A DNA stretch of 64,000 nt from Taeniopygia guttata. Its lineage: Eukaryota > Chordata > Aves > Passeriformes > Estrildidae. Numbering within the stretch: the stretch's first letter is position 1; every line of letters starts with the position of its first letter. The notes beneath the pieces were generated by a model. The model did not search any database and was not told the DNA's origin. It worked only from the letters and a program-made list of their open reading frames with translations. A program made the position numbers and the translations under genes. Below are positions 48,202 through 59,714 of this stretch, piece by piece. The stretch covers positions 15,790,063 through 15,854,062 of the forward strand of contig NC_133063.1 in the NCBI RefSeq assembly GCF_048771995.1, read 5' to 3'.

Positions 48202-48329
48202 GGGTACTGTGGGAGCCAACTAGGAAAAGTGCCCTCCTAGACCTGGAGTTTGTCTGTAGAGATGTTCTTGTGGGTGAAGTGGTGATTGATGCTGTCTTGG
48301 GCACAGTAATCAAGAAGTGCTTGAGTAAA
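48202..48329 (+). mobile_element. CR1 endonuclease fragment (unit 4)
   Basis: Counterpart of 11668-11795. The A-run after it is one base shorter here, which lets the plus frame read further. Confidence 0.6.
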
Positions 48330-48639
48330 AAAATCTTAGGTGTTATGGAAAAAACTGTCCGCAGAGCTACTCCCAAGGGTTGTAGGAGAGCAAGCTCAGG
48401 AACTAATTAAGAAGGGCCCCTGAGCATGTAGTTTGAAGGGCATTGATGTCCACAAATGCTAGTCCTTTTTATTAGAAACACTTCTATAAGAGCACAAGTC
48501 TGATGAAAGAGGGCTGAGGGAAGTGGGGTGTGGAGGCTGGTGGGCCAAGAGGGAAAGAATCCACAGCACTCCCCTGGAGGGAAAACCTCTCAAACCATAC
48601 CCACTTAGGTTGAGGATAAAGGCTTCTCCCAGCATGCCT

Positions 48640-48877
48640 TGTTGTGACATGCAGATTTAATGTATCCCATTGGCCCTTCCCCCTCACTCCACCCCTGTGC
48701 CCTCATCCCGTTGGCCCTAGTGTTCTGTCCCGCCCCTCAAGATCCCTGTGTAAATCCCTGCTTTCCCAGCCTGAGTGGCTCTTTGTCCCTGGACCATCTC
48801 AAGGAAGAAGCTCAATAAAGGCTCACCTTGGAAGTCCCCACAAAGACCCCGTCTCTTCTTCTGCGTCGCCCGGATCA
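48640..48877 (+). mobile_element. LTR-like element spanning unit 4/5 junction (LTR-A)
   Basis: Counterpart of 12107-12344, with unit 1-type states in its right part (tttgTccc, cgtCtctt). Confidence 0.45.
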
Positions 48878-48978
48878 TAAAAGAGCTGAAATCACCCGGT
48901 GTGAGCAAAGACGGCGAGGTGTTTTGTGAGGCTTCTTCAGAAAGGTCATGGCACTCAGAACACTGCCCGCTGCAATAG

Positions 48979-50115
48979 TGGGGGTGTTTAGCAGAGAGAA
49001 AAAGCACCTCAGAGGGACCTTACAGTTCCCTACAGCTCCCTGAAGGGAGGTTGTAGCCGGGTGGGGATTGATTTCTTCTCCCAGGTGTGGCAGGGATCTC
49101 ATTCTGCTCAAGAGCTGATCTGTGGTTTGTTACCTGGACAGGTAATTCAAACAGGAATAACAGTCTTGCAGTGAATTCTTTTGCCACTGTGGGGCTAACA
49201 GTGGGCTGGCATCTCCCAGCTGCCAAGAAACATCTTACTGTTAAAGTGAGAGCTGGAAAGACAAGCTGGATTTCTCACTGACAGGCACCTCACTTTATAA
49301 CTCTCAAAAGCCATACCAAACTTTCACAAAGCAGAAATTTTCTATACATTTCTCTGGAAATGTGTGGTGTTTCTCTTGTGGACAAGGACACTTGTTTTGC
49401 AATTACTGCTGAGGAGGTTAAGTGAAAGACATCCAAATAATTATCATCATCATCACTGTGGTGTGTAAGATTTGACTCCTGTTTCTTTGACAAGCTTTCA
49501 TATAGATACCTTCATGTTGTACATTGTTTGTTATGGTTTAATCTACGTCTAGTACCTATTAGTTTTATACTGAGTAGTAAGTAACTCCGAGATCTTTCAT
49601 CTATTATCTCTTGTTTATTTAATAAATAATTCATTTTATAAATAGATTTGATCTTTAGAACTTGCGGGCCAGAGTGATTTCTTAAACATGAACTGTTGAC
49701 AAAATCTTTGGCTAACAATGGGCATGTCTGAACATCCCACTTGTCCAGTGACACAAGGAAACAAGCAATAAGAACAAGGAAAATGACCTCACGTTGCATC
49801 AGATATAGATGTTTAGATTGGATTTTAGAAAAACTGCTTTCATCAAAAGTACTATCAAGTGTGGAAAGTGGCTGCCTAGGGAAATAGCTGAGTCCCCACT
49901 CTTGAAGGGATTGAAAAGGCATGGAATATTTGAGGACTCAATTTCTTAAAGGAGTAGGCAGTGTTAGGTTCGCGGTCCCACTGTGGGATCTTCAGGGACT
50001 TTTTCAACCACTCTGATTCTGAGATTTGAGTGTAGCTCAACCCGTGAGGAGTCAAAGCTTAGACTCAATGATCCTCAAGGGCGCCTTCCAACAGGGATAT
50101 CTATGAGATTGTGAG
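48979..50115 (+). mobile_element. CR1 LINE 3' end, interrupted (unit 5)
   Basis: CR1 halves at 48979-49085 and 49745-50115; insert 49086-49744 is one base shorter near its left end (ggcagggatctc). Confidence 0.8.
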
Positions 50116-50285
50116 TGGAAGGCAGATGAAAATAAATCCAAAAGAGAGAACAATGGGAGTTATTTGAAGAAGCTTCCCTCAAAAGCAGCCTTAAGCAGTG
50201 CACCAGGGCCTTTCTGAGTTCCTGAGGGAGGAGTTGGCTGAGGGGACAAAGGGTGGGGTTGGCTGGTCTGTGATGCGCTCTGGCA

Positions 50286-50375
50286 CCTGTGACATCACAG
50301 GGGACGTGTCACAGAGGGGGAAGCAATAAAAGGCCCCAGCAGGTTAACGCTGGCCCTCTATTGCTTGGGCAAGCG
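50286..50375 (+). promoter_or_regulatory. Gene A promoter and 5' UTR exon (unit 5)
   Basis: CRE-like inverted repeat 50286-50301, TATA-like box 50325-50332, donor after 50375, G-quadruplex motif 50402-50423. Confidence 0.6.
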
Positions 50376-50685
50376 GTGAGTACACACACGGCGGGGAGGC
50401 TGGGCTGGGGACAAGGGCTGGGGCAGAAACGCTGCAACCGGGGCTGGCTTCTCCCCCTGCAGGCAGGGACAGCCCCTCATGGGAGAGCCTTGGGCAGGCC
50501 ACAGGGCTGCTGCTGCTGCTGCTGCAGCTCCAGGGGCACTGGGATAGCCCTTGCTGCCTGCCAGCTGTCTGGGGCCCTGTCCTTCCTGCACCCAGAACCC
50601 TGAGCATCCTGTCCTCCCTGCAGCAAGCAGTAGTTCCCGCCCTCCCTTCCCCACTCAAGGCCTTCTCTCCCTCCTCCTGCAGACC

Positions 50686-52245
50686 ATGGATCCAGTCGTG
50701 TTCCTGTTCGCGCTCTTGCAAGGTCTCATCCAGTACCCGCCGCCCGTGGGTGATGGTTTGGATGAGGAAGCACATTGGCGCATGGAAGCGCGTGCAAAGT
50801 ACTTGGAATGGGAGAGGCTTCGTCTGGAGCAGCAGGTGGAGCAGCTCTCCCAGAAGAAGATGCCACACTTGCAGCTCTTAGCTGTTGCTGTGCTCCTGGC
50901 CCTGGTCTTGGTGCTGTGGATTATTGGGTGGAAAAGCAGCCTGAGGAGAGAGGAGAATGAAGAAGAAAACCATGGTGCAAATGAAGAGGAAGTTGGCAAT
51001 GTTGCTGGAAATGAAGATGACAATGATGGAAATGATGTTGTCAATGGGGCTGCACTTGCAGAAAACAACAATGACAATGATGTTGCAAATGTAGTCCAAG
51101 AAGAAGAAGACAATGTTGACGATCGTGTTGGACAAGATATAATGGAGCGCATAGAGGGGCCTGTAGAGGACCTGCAGAGAGTCTGTGAGTGGATAACTGA
51201 CCTGATGGACGATTATACAATTTACTTTGGGCATGTCTTGTTTGACAGTTTCTACCCAGTCCTGCACCGACCCATCGGGGTGGGCAGTGCCTTTGAAGGT
51301 TGGAGTCCCTGGGAGCAGGATGTCGTGTACCGTGTGCTCATACCCATGACTCCTCCCCGAGGCCACAGCTTCCACCTGGAGCTGGACAGTGAGGGGCAGA
51401 GGCACGTGAGGAACTTCCGTGTCCGCGTGCAGCTGGAGTGCACCTGCACGAGGCAGCAGCAGGGTGAGAACATGCTGTGCTTCCTGCACAACCCCGAGGA
51501 GGAGCTGAGGAGCAATCAGGATCCCAGCCTCCTAGACACCCTGTGCACCGACTCCTACCTGGACGTGCAGAAAACTGCCCGCTGGTTCCAGCAACTGGTG
51601 AAAGCAATCATGCCACCTTTGCCTCAGTTACAAAACCGGAATTTAATCCCGCTGCCCTCCACACACTCCTGCCAATTCAAGGCGATCAGTGGCGGAGAAA
51701 GCTTCAGGATTGAGATCCTGTTCGGGGTGCGGAGAGGTGGCTCTGACATATTCGCGAGCAGCCAGCCTAGGGAAACACACACCCCAAGCACTCTATGGCC
51801 TGAGACTTATGCTGTGGCAGAGGTGAAGTTCTTCATGCACATTGCCAGGAAGGCCCCCCCCGACAGTTTGCACCTGAGATGTCTGCAGCTTTTCTGCCGC
51901 CTTCTGCTGGGCACAGGCTTTTCCAACTACACCCTGAAGACCATCGTCATGCATCTCCTGAACGGTCTCCCCGTGTCACAATGGCACAGGAAGTATTTCT
52001 TGCAGCGCATGCGAGATATCAGTGTGAACCTGCGCTGCTCTCTGGAGGAGAAATGCCTTAACCACTTTATCATAGGCAACAAGAGATTGCCTCAGGAGAT
52101 TAGCTTGCCCCTGGACATTGCAGCAGCTGAGCCACCCAATCTCTTCCATCAGCTGGCACGGTGTCCAGCTGCCCACTCTCGGGCGATGAGCGAGTACCAG
52201 GATATTCGGCGTCAGCTCGCAAGTGTGCTGCTCATTGGCTCATGA
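50686..52245 (+). CDS. ITPRIPL1: ITPRIPL1-like membrane protein, gene A copy 5
   Basis: 519 aa with the three-Glu run and Asn269 of copy 1 but Ala29 and His396 of copies 2-4. It has five private replacements: G235S, V357A, R365H, R434H and Q499R. This is the most distinct protein of the five. No stop or frameshift. Q499R is also found in the hybrid fragment at 57315-57698, which ties that fragment to this gene's lineage. Confidence 0.87.
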   Translation: MDPVVFLFALLQGLIQYPPPVGDGLDEEAHWRMEARAKYLEWERLRLEQQVEQLSQKKMPHLQLLAVAVLLALVLVLWIIGWKSSLRREENEEENHGANEEEVGNVAGNEDDNDGNDVVNGAALAENNNDNDVANVVQEEEDNVDDRVGQDIMERIEGPVEDLQRVCEWITDLMDDYTIYFGHVLFDSFYPVLHRPIGVGSAFEGWSPWEQDVVYRVLIPMTPPRGHSFHLELDSEGQRHVRNFRVRVQLECTCTRQQQGENMLCFLHNPEEELRSNQDPSLLDTLCTDSYLDVQKTARWFQQLVKAIMPPLPQLQNRNLIPLPSTHSCQFKAISGGESFRIEILFGVRRGGSDIFASSQPRETHTPSTLWPETYAVAEVKFFMHIARKAPPDSLHLRCLQLFCRLLLGTGFSNYTLKTIVMHLLNGLPVSQWHRKYFLQRMRDISVNLRCSLEEKCLNHFIIGNKRLPQEISLPLDIAAAEPPNLFHQLARCPAAHSRAMSEYQDIRRQLASVLLIGS

Positions 52246-52576
52246 AAGAGGTGATCATGCGTACAGCTGTGCTTGTGGGCTTCACAGGCAGTAGCAGAAA
52301 ACTACCTCACGTCCCCGAGGAAAAGAGAGGGGAAGGAACGTGGGATACAGAAAGAGAAGATATAAAGCTTCTGCGCAGCAGCACTCTGCCATCAGCAGCA
52401 GCAACAGTGTTGTTATGAACAAAAAAAGCAAATTTAAACTTTTGGGCAATGTTGTTAACAATGTCTGTATAAAAAGGGTTGTTGTTGATACAAGTAACAA
52501 GTTATAATTGGATATGTAGTTAACAGGCTGTGGTGCAGGCTTGGATGTTGCGGCTACAAAGTAAGGTGATTAGTTG

Positions 52577-53020
52577 TATTACGCTGTGGCAGAGGCTGAG
52601 TTCTTCAAGTACATTGCCAGGCAGGCCCCCCCTGACAGCTCGCACCTCAAATGCCTTCAGTTCTTCTCCCATCTTGTTCTGGGCTTCAGCTTCTCCACCT
52701 ACACCATGAAGACCATTGTCATGCACCTGCTCATTGCCATGCCCGTGTCATCGTGGAGCAGGGGACATCTCCGGGAGCGACTGACGGATATCAGGGACAG
52801 CCTGCATATATGTTTGTGACAAAAATGCCTCCAGCACTTCATTGTGGGTAACCGGAGGTTTCCTCAGGACATCAATTTACCCCCAGATGTAAGAATGGGT
52901 AGGACATACAATCTCTTCCATCACCTGGCGCAGCAGCCGGCTGCCCACACCCAGGCAATGCGGGATTACCGGGTGCTGCACAAGACGTTCAAAAGGATCG
53001 CTCTCGGAGAGGATGACTGA
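52577..53020 (+). pseudogene. ITPRIPL1-like C-terminal fragment B (unit 5, left copy)
   Basis: Same fragment with the shared TGA at 52817-52819. First of two B copies in this unit. Confidence 0.85.
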
Positions 53021-54262
53021 AGGAAGGGCAGGAGCCATGGCCAAGTGCACAGAGCAGTGCTTGTGCTGCTCGCAGCTGGCAGCAGACAACCACCTCCTAG
53101 CACAAATTTGGTGCTAAGGAGAAGAGGATGCGTGCAAAGGCTCTGGAGAAGGTCCAACAGCCTCTGCTGGCACCTCAGAAAGTGGACTGCCACGGGAGGG
53201 TTTATTCTACTTCTTTGTATCATTTCACTTTCCAAAAAAGGCACCCAGCTGTCATTGAGCCCTGCTCTACATGCTGAGCTAAAGTCTCCAAACCCCACCT
53301 GCAATATGCAGTTCTTCCCAGCCTTTGAGGAGAGCTAAAATTTCAAGCATGAAAAAAGTGGGAATCTGGGACAGAAAAAGAAAACTAGAAATGGGGCAAA
53401 AAAGAATATGAGGAAAAACTGGCACTGGTGACCCGGGATGAGTCAATGGATGGAGCCTCTCCATGTCCCTGGAAGAGACACCTTTATGTCAACATTAGAC
53501 CACGTGTGTTGGAGCTGACATGAAATTTTATCTATAGCAGAATCAAGGTTTTTGTTTCATAGATAGATCTATTGTGTATGCCTGTTATATACTATAAAGT
53601 TTATGAATTATCATATCTACTAGTAAAATACGATAAATCAAAACAATATAGTAACATAAATAATATCAAAATATGAAATATGGAGTTACATCAGGATAAA
53701 AAGTGATTTTAAAGAGTTGCATATGTAATTTCGTTTAAATAGTAACAGTAGAAGACATATTTATTGTCAGTGTCTGTTGTGACACATATTGTTGCTCATA
53801 GTCCCTTTATGTCTGGAAGGTTTTTCATAAAATAGATATATTTATTACATATATAGCATACATATGATATATACTTGCTGTATACATTAAATATGAATAT
53901 AACTCTGTAATATATATTCTATATCATATGCCTATAATAGATTACATGCGTGATATAAATTTTATACAGATGTAAAGCCATATCCAGTCTTGCTATCTGT
54001 TGCAACCCATATTCCCGCTCTAGAGTTAATGCATTTATAAGTAGCAAACTGGAAAACGCTTTGCTCTGGTGTCAATAAAAGGCAATTTGTGCAGAATCTG
54101 GAGTGTGCAAGACTTTATTGATGTCAGCCAGGCCTATAGTAGTGGTAAATGTCACGGGCTGTGAATCTGGGCTCATGAGCATGACTCCTTGAACTCAACC
54201 AAACTCAGAGTGGTGAATTATCTCTAGCCGAAATTAAGCCAAGCCACCCCCAGCCCCTCTGA

Positions 54263-55807
54263 TCACAGAATCCCAGAATGCCTTGGCTTGGAAGGGTGCT
54301 TAGAAATTGTCTTGTCCCAGCCCTGCTGCCAAGGGCAGGGACACCTTCCGCTAGGCCAGGTTGCTCCAAGGCCCATCCAAGCTGGCCTGGAACACAGCCA
54401 GGGATGGGGCAGCCACAGCTCCTGTGGGCAGCGTGGGCCAGAGGCTCAGCAGCCTCAGAGAGCAGAAGTCCTTGCACAGCTCCAGCCTAAGGCTGCCCTC
54501 TGTCAGTGGGAAGCCACTGGCCCTGGCGCTGTCCCTCCAGGCCCTTGCCAACAGCCCCTGTGCCGGTCTCTCACGGCTCCCGTGCAGGGACCCAAAGGCC
54601 GCAGGAGGGTGCCCCTGGAGAAGCCCTTGGAGAGCGCAGGGGCCAGGAATGCCGCCATGAGGGCAGCAAGCAGGGCCTGGCCTGCCTGTCCCTGCGGGAG
54701 GGCACAGGGCGGGCGCTGAGGCCCTGCCAGCTGGAGCTGGGAGCTCTGCAGCGCGGCCGGCAGAGAGCCGTGGGCTCCCGCAGCTCTGCAGCCCTCACGG
54801 CTGAGGCAGCTGCCCGGGCACAGCCGGCCGGGGACACGCGGCCCGCCCGGGGCCACCCGCAGGGGGACCCTGCTCTGGGGCCAGCCCAGGCCGCAGCAGG
54901 GAGCACCCCAAGGGGCAGTGCCCGGGCAGGGAACGGCTCTGCCCGGGGACAGGGCTCCGGGAGCAGGGCAGCAGGGCCGGATGTGCCGGGCACAGAGAGC
55001 GAGGGACACAGTGGTGTAGTAACAGCCTGGCTGCCTTGGGGCCTACACAACAGGCTGACAGGGCACAGACAGGCAGAAACTCCCATCCTCTTTGCATCCT
55101 GGGGCCAGACTGTGCCTGGATGCATCCTGAGACCTACCCTGACTCAGGTGCAGCACCTCATACTTGATCTTTTTAAACCACATGAGACTGCTATGGTTCC
55201 ACTCCTCAAGCACATCACATCTCTTTAGTAGTCATTCCATTCTTCAGGTGTGTCAGCTGCTGCTTGGTGACATCAGCAAACCTGCTGAGGATACCTCTGT
55301 GTACAGGATTAATGAAGATATTAATAGACCTTGCTCAGAGAACAGAACTTTGAGGTCCATCCTGACTCTTAGCTGTTGATCTCTCGAAGCACCATACATG
55401 CAATTTCTTATCCATCCAACAGTCCAGGCACCAAATCCACCTCTCTCAAATTTAGGGAGAATGTTTTGGGGATCATGTCAAAGGCTTTACGGTAGTCCAG
55501 ATAAATGACACCTGTAGCCTTCCCCTTGTCCCTTCATGTACTCGATCCATCATTGAAGGCCACTGGGTAGGTCAGGCAAGACTCACCCTCGGCTGTCCCA
55601 AATCACCTCCCTGTTCTCCATGTGCCTTAGCATAGCTTCAAGGAGGATGTGTTCCGTGATCTTCCGAGGCACTGACATGAGGCTGATGGGTTGGTCATTT
55701 CCAGAGTGTTCCTTTCTACCCTTTTTTAGAATGGGTGTAGTGGGTTCACCTTGGCTGAATGCCAGGTGGTCACTAAGCCACTCCATCACACTCCCTTTCC
55801 TAGTGTG
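54263..55807 (-). mobile_element. CR1 LINE fragment, minus strand (unit 5, left copy)
   Basis: Counterpart of 5549-7093; carries private changes such as gaTgtgcc near 54982 and agaCctt near 55330. Confidence 0.85.
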
Positions 55808-56582
55808 ACAGGGGAGAGAACATAAAATGGAAAACAAGTAGTCAGTTGAGATAAGGCTGTTAATTGAAGTGAAAAAATTGAGTTTGTGCATGCAGAAGTA
55901 AAGGAGAGAAAACATTTATTCTCTACTTCTCATAGACGAGCAATGTTCAGCCACTTCCCGGGAAGCAGCAATTTCTCTATTCTCTTGTCTTCTTGTTCCC
56001 TATGAGATACTGGGCCTATTGTACCACACACCTTAACGGAGCAGAGTGATACTTCATAAAGAGAGATCTGTTCTGCTTAGAAACCCAGCCATGAGTGGCC
56101 TCTAGCTGGAGCCAGAGGTTTACGTATTCCACTCTGGCCCTGGAGAATCATAACAAGTGAATGGCTGCGGACGCACTTCCCCTCTCCAGAATATCAGTCT
56201 TCCCTTGTTAAAGCACCCTGAGCAGGGGAAGAGGGAAACAACCATTTCCAACTGTTTGGCTAGCCCAAATCATACGCACCGATGAATAAAGGATGGGAAT
56301 TGCTCACAAAGTACTTGCTGACTTTCTCTACTCCCCTCTAGCAGCAGTTTCTTTAGTATGGTGACTTCTTCTTTTGTGAGGGTGATGCAAAAGGGAAGTA
56401 AACAAGCAGAGCCAGCAATCAGACTGCAAGTTAGGTCACTGCAAAGAAAAGGGGTTAATCTTTCACTCAGAGCAAGAAAGGGTTAGATAAAAACATGCCT
56501 GTGTGGAGTGTGGAATGCTGCAACAGGTCCCAAAGCAGTGGTGGCAAAGGCCTGAGCACAGGAAAGGGTCTGGTGATTAAGT

Positions 56583-56989
56583 CTGATGAGGAGCAGCTGA
56601 GGGAGCTGGAGGGGCTGAGAATGGAGAAGAGGAGGCTCAGGGGGGCTTTCTTGTTCTCTACAACTCCCTGACAGAAGTGTGGAGCCACACCCCAGGTGGG
56701 GGTCAGGCTCTGCTCCCAGGAAACAAGGGAGAGGACAAGAGGAAATGGCCTCAACTTCTGTCAGGGGGGGGCTTAGATTGGGTATTAAGGACAAATTTCT
56801 CCTCTGAAAAGGTTGTTAAGAGTTGTCATGGCTGCCCGTGGAATTAATGATATTGTCATGTCTGGAGACTCTTATGGAATGTGTGGATGTGGCACCTGGG
56901 GACATGGTTTCAAAGTCGACTTGTCAATGTCAGGTTTGTGGGTGGACTCTCTACAATCTTAGAGATCTTTTTCAACCTAAACAAGTCCA
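56583..56989 (+). mobile_element. CR1 LINE 3' end, plus strand (unit 5, left copy)
   Basis: Counterpart of 7869-8275. Confidence 0.85.
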
Positions 56990-57314
56990 TACTACTGCGA
57001 TGGGAAGCCACTTTTAACCCAAGGAGTATTTGGTAATGTCATTTCATAAAGTCATTAAAAGGAACTTCACTCTAGTGCTCGAACTTATGCAGCTGCTTTT
57101 CTCTTTACTCTCCTCATCTTCACTTCTACCTTCAGCCTCGGGACAGGAGAATTGGCTTTGGTGGGACCAGTGGTAGTGGGAAAGCCTCATGCCAGGGGGT
57201 TGTAGGTTGGTTTATTTCTGCCAAGGTTGGAGCTGCATCCAGAAAACGCTGTGATCCCTCCAGTCCTTATTGACACTCTTTGACTGCTCTGAGGTGAGTT
57301 GCAGGCTGCAAGAG

Positions 57315-57698
57315 ATGTTGGTCAACCTGAGATGTCTGCAGCTTTTCTGCCGTCTTCTGCTGGGCACAGGCTTTTCCACCTACACCCTGAAGACCATCGT
57401 CATGCATCTCCTGAACGGTCTCCCCGTGTCACAATGGCGCAGGAAGTATTTCTTGCAGCGCATGCGAGATATCAGTGTGAACCTGCGCTGCTCTCTGGAG
57501 GAGAAATGCCTTAACCACTTTATCATAGGCAACAAGAGATTGCCTCAGGAGATTAGCTTGCCCCTGGACATTGCAGCAGCTGAGCCACCCAATCTCTTCC
57601 ATCAGCTGGCACGGTGTCCAGCTGCCCACTCTCGGGCGATGAGCGAGTACCAGGATATTCGGCGTCAGCTCGCAAGTGTGCTGCTCATTGGCTCATGA
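57315..57698 (+). pseudogene. Hybrid C/A C-terminal fragment
   Basis: 127 open codons. The upstream sequence and first part are C-type (MLVN start, FSTYTL), while the last part and 3' flank are A-type (HSRAMSEYQDIRRQ, ending IGS, flank lacking AATAAA and leading into a B fragment). The switch lies between 57439, where it differs from gene A copy 5, and 57634, where it shares that gene's private base. It encodes only the C-terminal lobe; no promoter seen. Confidence 0.85.
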
Positions 57699-58028
57699 AA
57701 GAGGTGATCATGCGTACAGCTGTGCTTGTGGGCTTCACAGGCAGTAGCAGAAAACTACCTCACGTCCCCGAGGAAAAGAGAGGGGAAGGAACGTGGGATA
57801 CAGAAAGAGAAGATATAAAGCTTCTGCGCAGCAGCACTCTGCCATCAGCAGCAGCAACAGTGTTGTTATGAACAAAAAAAGCAAATTTAAACTTTTGGGC
57901 AATGTTGTTAACAATGTCTGTATAAATGGGTTGTTGTTGATACAAGTAACAAGTTATAATTGGATATGTAGTTAACAGGCTGTGGTGCAGGCTTGGATGT
58001 TGCGGCTACAAAGTAAGGTGATTAGTTG

Positions 58029-58472
58029 TATTACGCTGTGGCAGAGGCTGAGTTCTTCAAGTACATTGCCAGGCAGGCCCCCCCTGACAGCTCGCACCTC
58101 AAATGCCTTCAGTTCTTCTCCCATCTTGTTCTGGGCTTCAGCTTCTCCACCTACACCATGAAGACCATTGTCATGCACCTGCTCATTGCCATGCCCGTGT
58201 CATCGTGGAGCAGGGGACATCTTCGGGAGCGACTGACGGATATCAGGGACAGCCTGCATATATGTTTGTGACAAAAATGCCTCCAGCACTTCATTGTGGG
58301 TAACCGGAGGTTTCCTCAGGACATCAATTTACCCCCAGATGTAAGAATGGGTAGGACATACAGTCTCTTCCATCACCTGGCGCAGCAGCCGGCTGCCCAC
58401 ACCCAGGCAATGCGGGATTACCGGGTGCTGCACAAGACGTTCAAAAGGATCGCTCTCGGAGAGGATGACTGA
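58029..58472 (+). pseudogene. ITPRIPL1-like C-terminal fragment B (unit 5, right copy)
   Basis: Extra B copy created by the internal duplication, same TGA (58269-58271). It has the unit 1 state cagtctc near 58361, so it is not identical to the left copy. Confidence 0.85.
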
Positions 58473-59714
58473 AGGAAGGGCAGGAGCCATGGCCAAGTGC
58501 ACAGAGCAGTACTTGTGCTGCTCGCAGCTGGCAGCAGACAACCACCTCCTAGCACAAATTTGGTGCTAAGGAGAAGAGGATGCGTGCAAAGGCTCTGGAG
58601 AAGGTCCAACAGCCTCTGCTGGCACCTCAGAAAGTGGACTGCCACGGGAGGGTTTATTCTACTTCTTTGTATCATTTCACTTTCCAAAAAAGGCACCCAG
58701 CTGTCATTGAGCCCTGCTCTACATGCTGAGCTAAAGTCTCCAAACCCCACCTGCAATATGCAGTTCTTCCCAGCCTTTGAGGAGAGCTAAAATTTCAAGC
58801 ATGAAAAAAGTGGGAATCTGGGACAGAAAAAGAAAACTAGAAATGGGGCAAAAAAGAATATGAGGAAAAACTGGCACTGGTGACCCGGGATGAGTCAATG
58901 GATGGAGCCTCTCCATGTCCCTGGAAGAGACACCTTTATGTCAACATTAGACCACGTGTGTTGGAGCTGACATGAAATTTTATCTATAGCAGAATCAAGG
59001 TTTTTGTTTCATAGATAGATCTATTGTGTATGCCTGTTATATACTATAAAGTTTATGAATTATCATATCTACTAGTAAAATACGATAAATCAAAACAATA
59101 TAGTAACATAAATAATATCAAAATATGAAATATGGAGTTACATCAGGATAAAAAGTGATTTTAAAGAGTTGCATATGTAATTTCGTTTAAATAGTAACAG
59201 TAGAAGACATATTTATTGTCAGTGTCTGTTGTGACACATATTGTTGCTCATAGTCCCTTTATGTCTGGAAGGTTTTTCATAAAATAGATATATTTATTAC
59301 ATATATAGCATACATATGATATATACTTGCTGTATACATTAAATATGAATATAACTCTGTAATATATATTCTATATCATATGCCTATAATAGATTACATG
59401 CGTGATATAAATTTTATACAGATGTAAAGCCATATCCAGTCTTGCTATCTGTTGCAACCCATATTCCCGCTCTAGAGTTAATGCATTTATAAGTAGCAAA
59501 CTGGAAAACGCTTTGCTCTGGTGTCAATAAAAGGCAATTTGTGCAGAATCTGGAGTGTGCAAGACTTTATTGATGTCAGCCAGGCCTATAGTAGTGGTAA
59601 ATGTCACGGGCTGTGAATCTGGGCTCATGAGCATGACTCCTTGAACTCAACCAAACTCAGAGTGGTGAATTATCTCTAGCCGAAATTAAGCCAAGCCACC
59701 CCCAGCCCCTCTGA

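Larger units (their letters stand above)
36541..48715. repeat. Tandem 12.18-kb unit 4
   Basis: Length 12175 bp, 4 bp shorter than units 2 and 3, mostly from a 4-bp loss just after gene A near 40085. Gene A and fragment C are of the unit 2-3 type. Part of the CR1 region (aactttgaggtcc near 43170, gtcaggc near 43394) matches unit 5 instead, so this unit is a mosaic. Confidence 0.97.
51987..57439. repeat. 5.45-kb internal tandem duplication, left copy
   Basis: Runs from the 3' part of gene A through B, the CR1s and the start of the hybrid C/A ORF. Features here recur 5452-5453 bp to the right (B at 52577 and 58029). The edges are placed at the left limit of the crossover interval; the true junction can lie up to about 195 bp further right. 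At least 15 single-base differences separate the two copies by eye. Confidence 0.9.
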
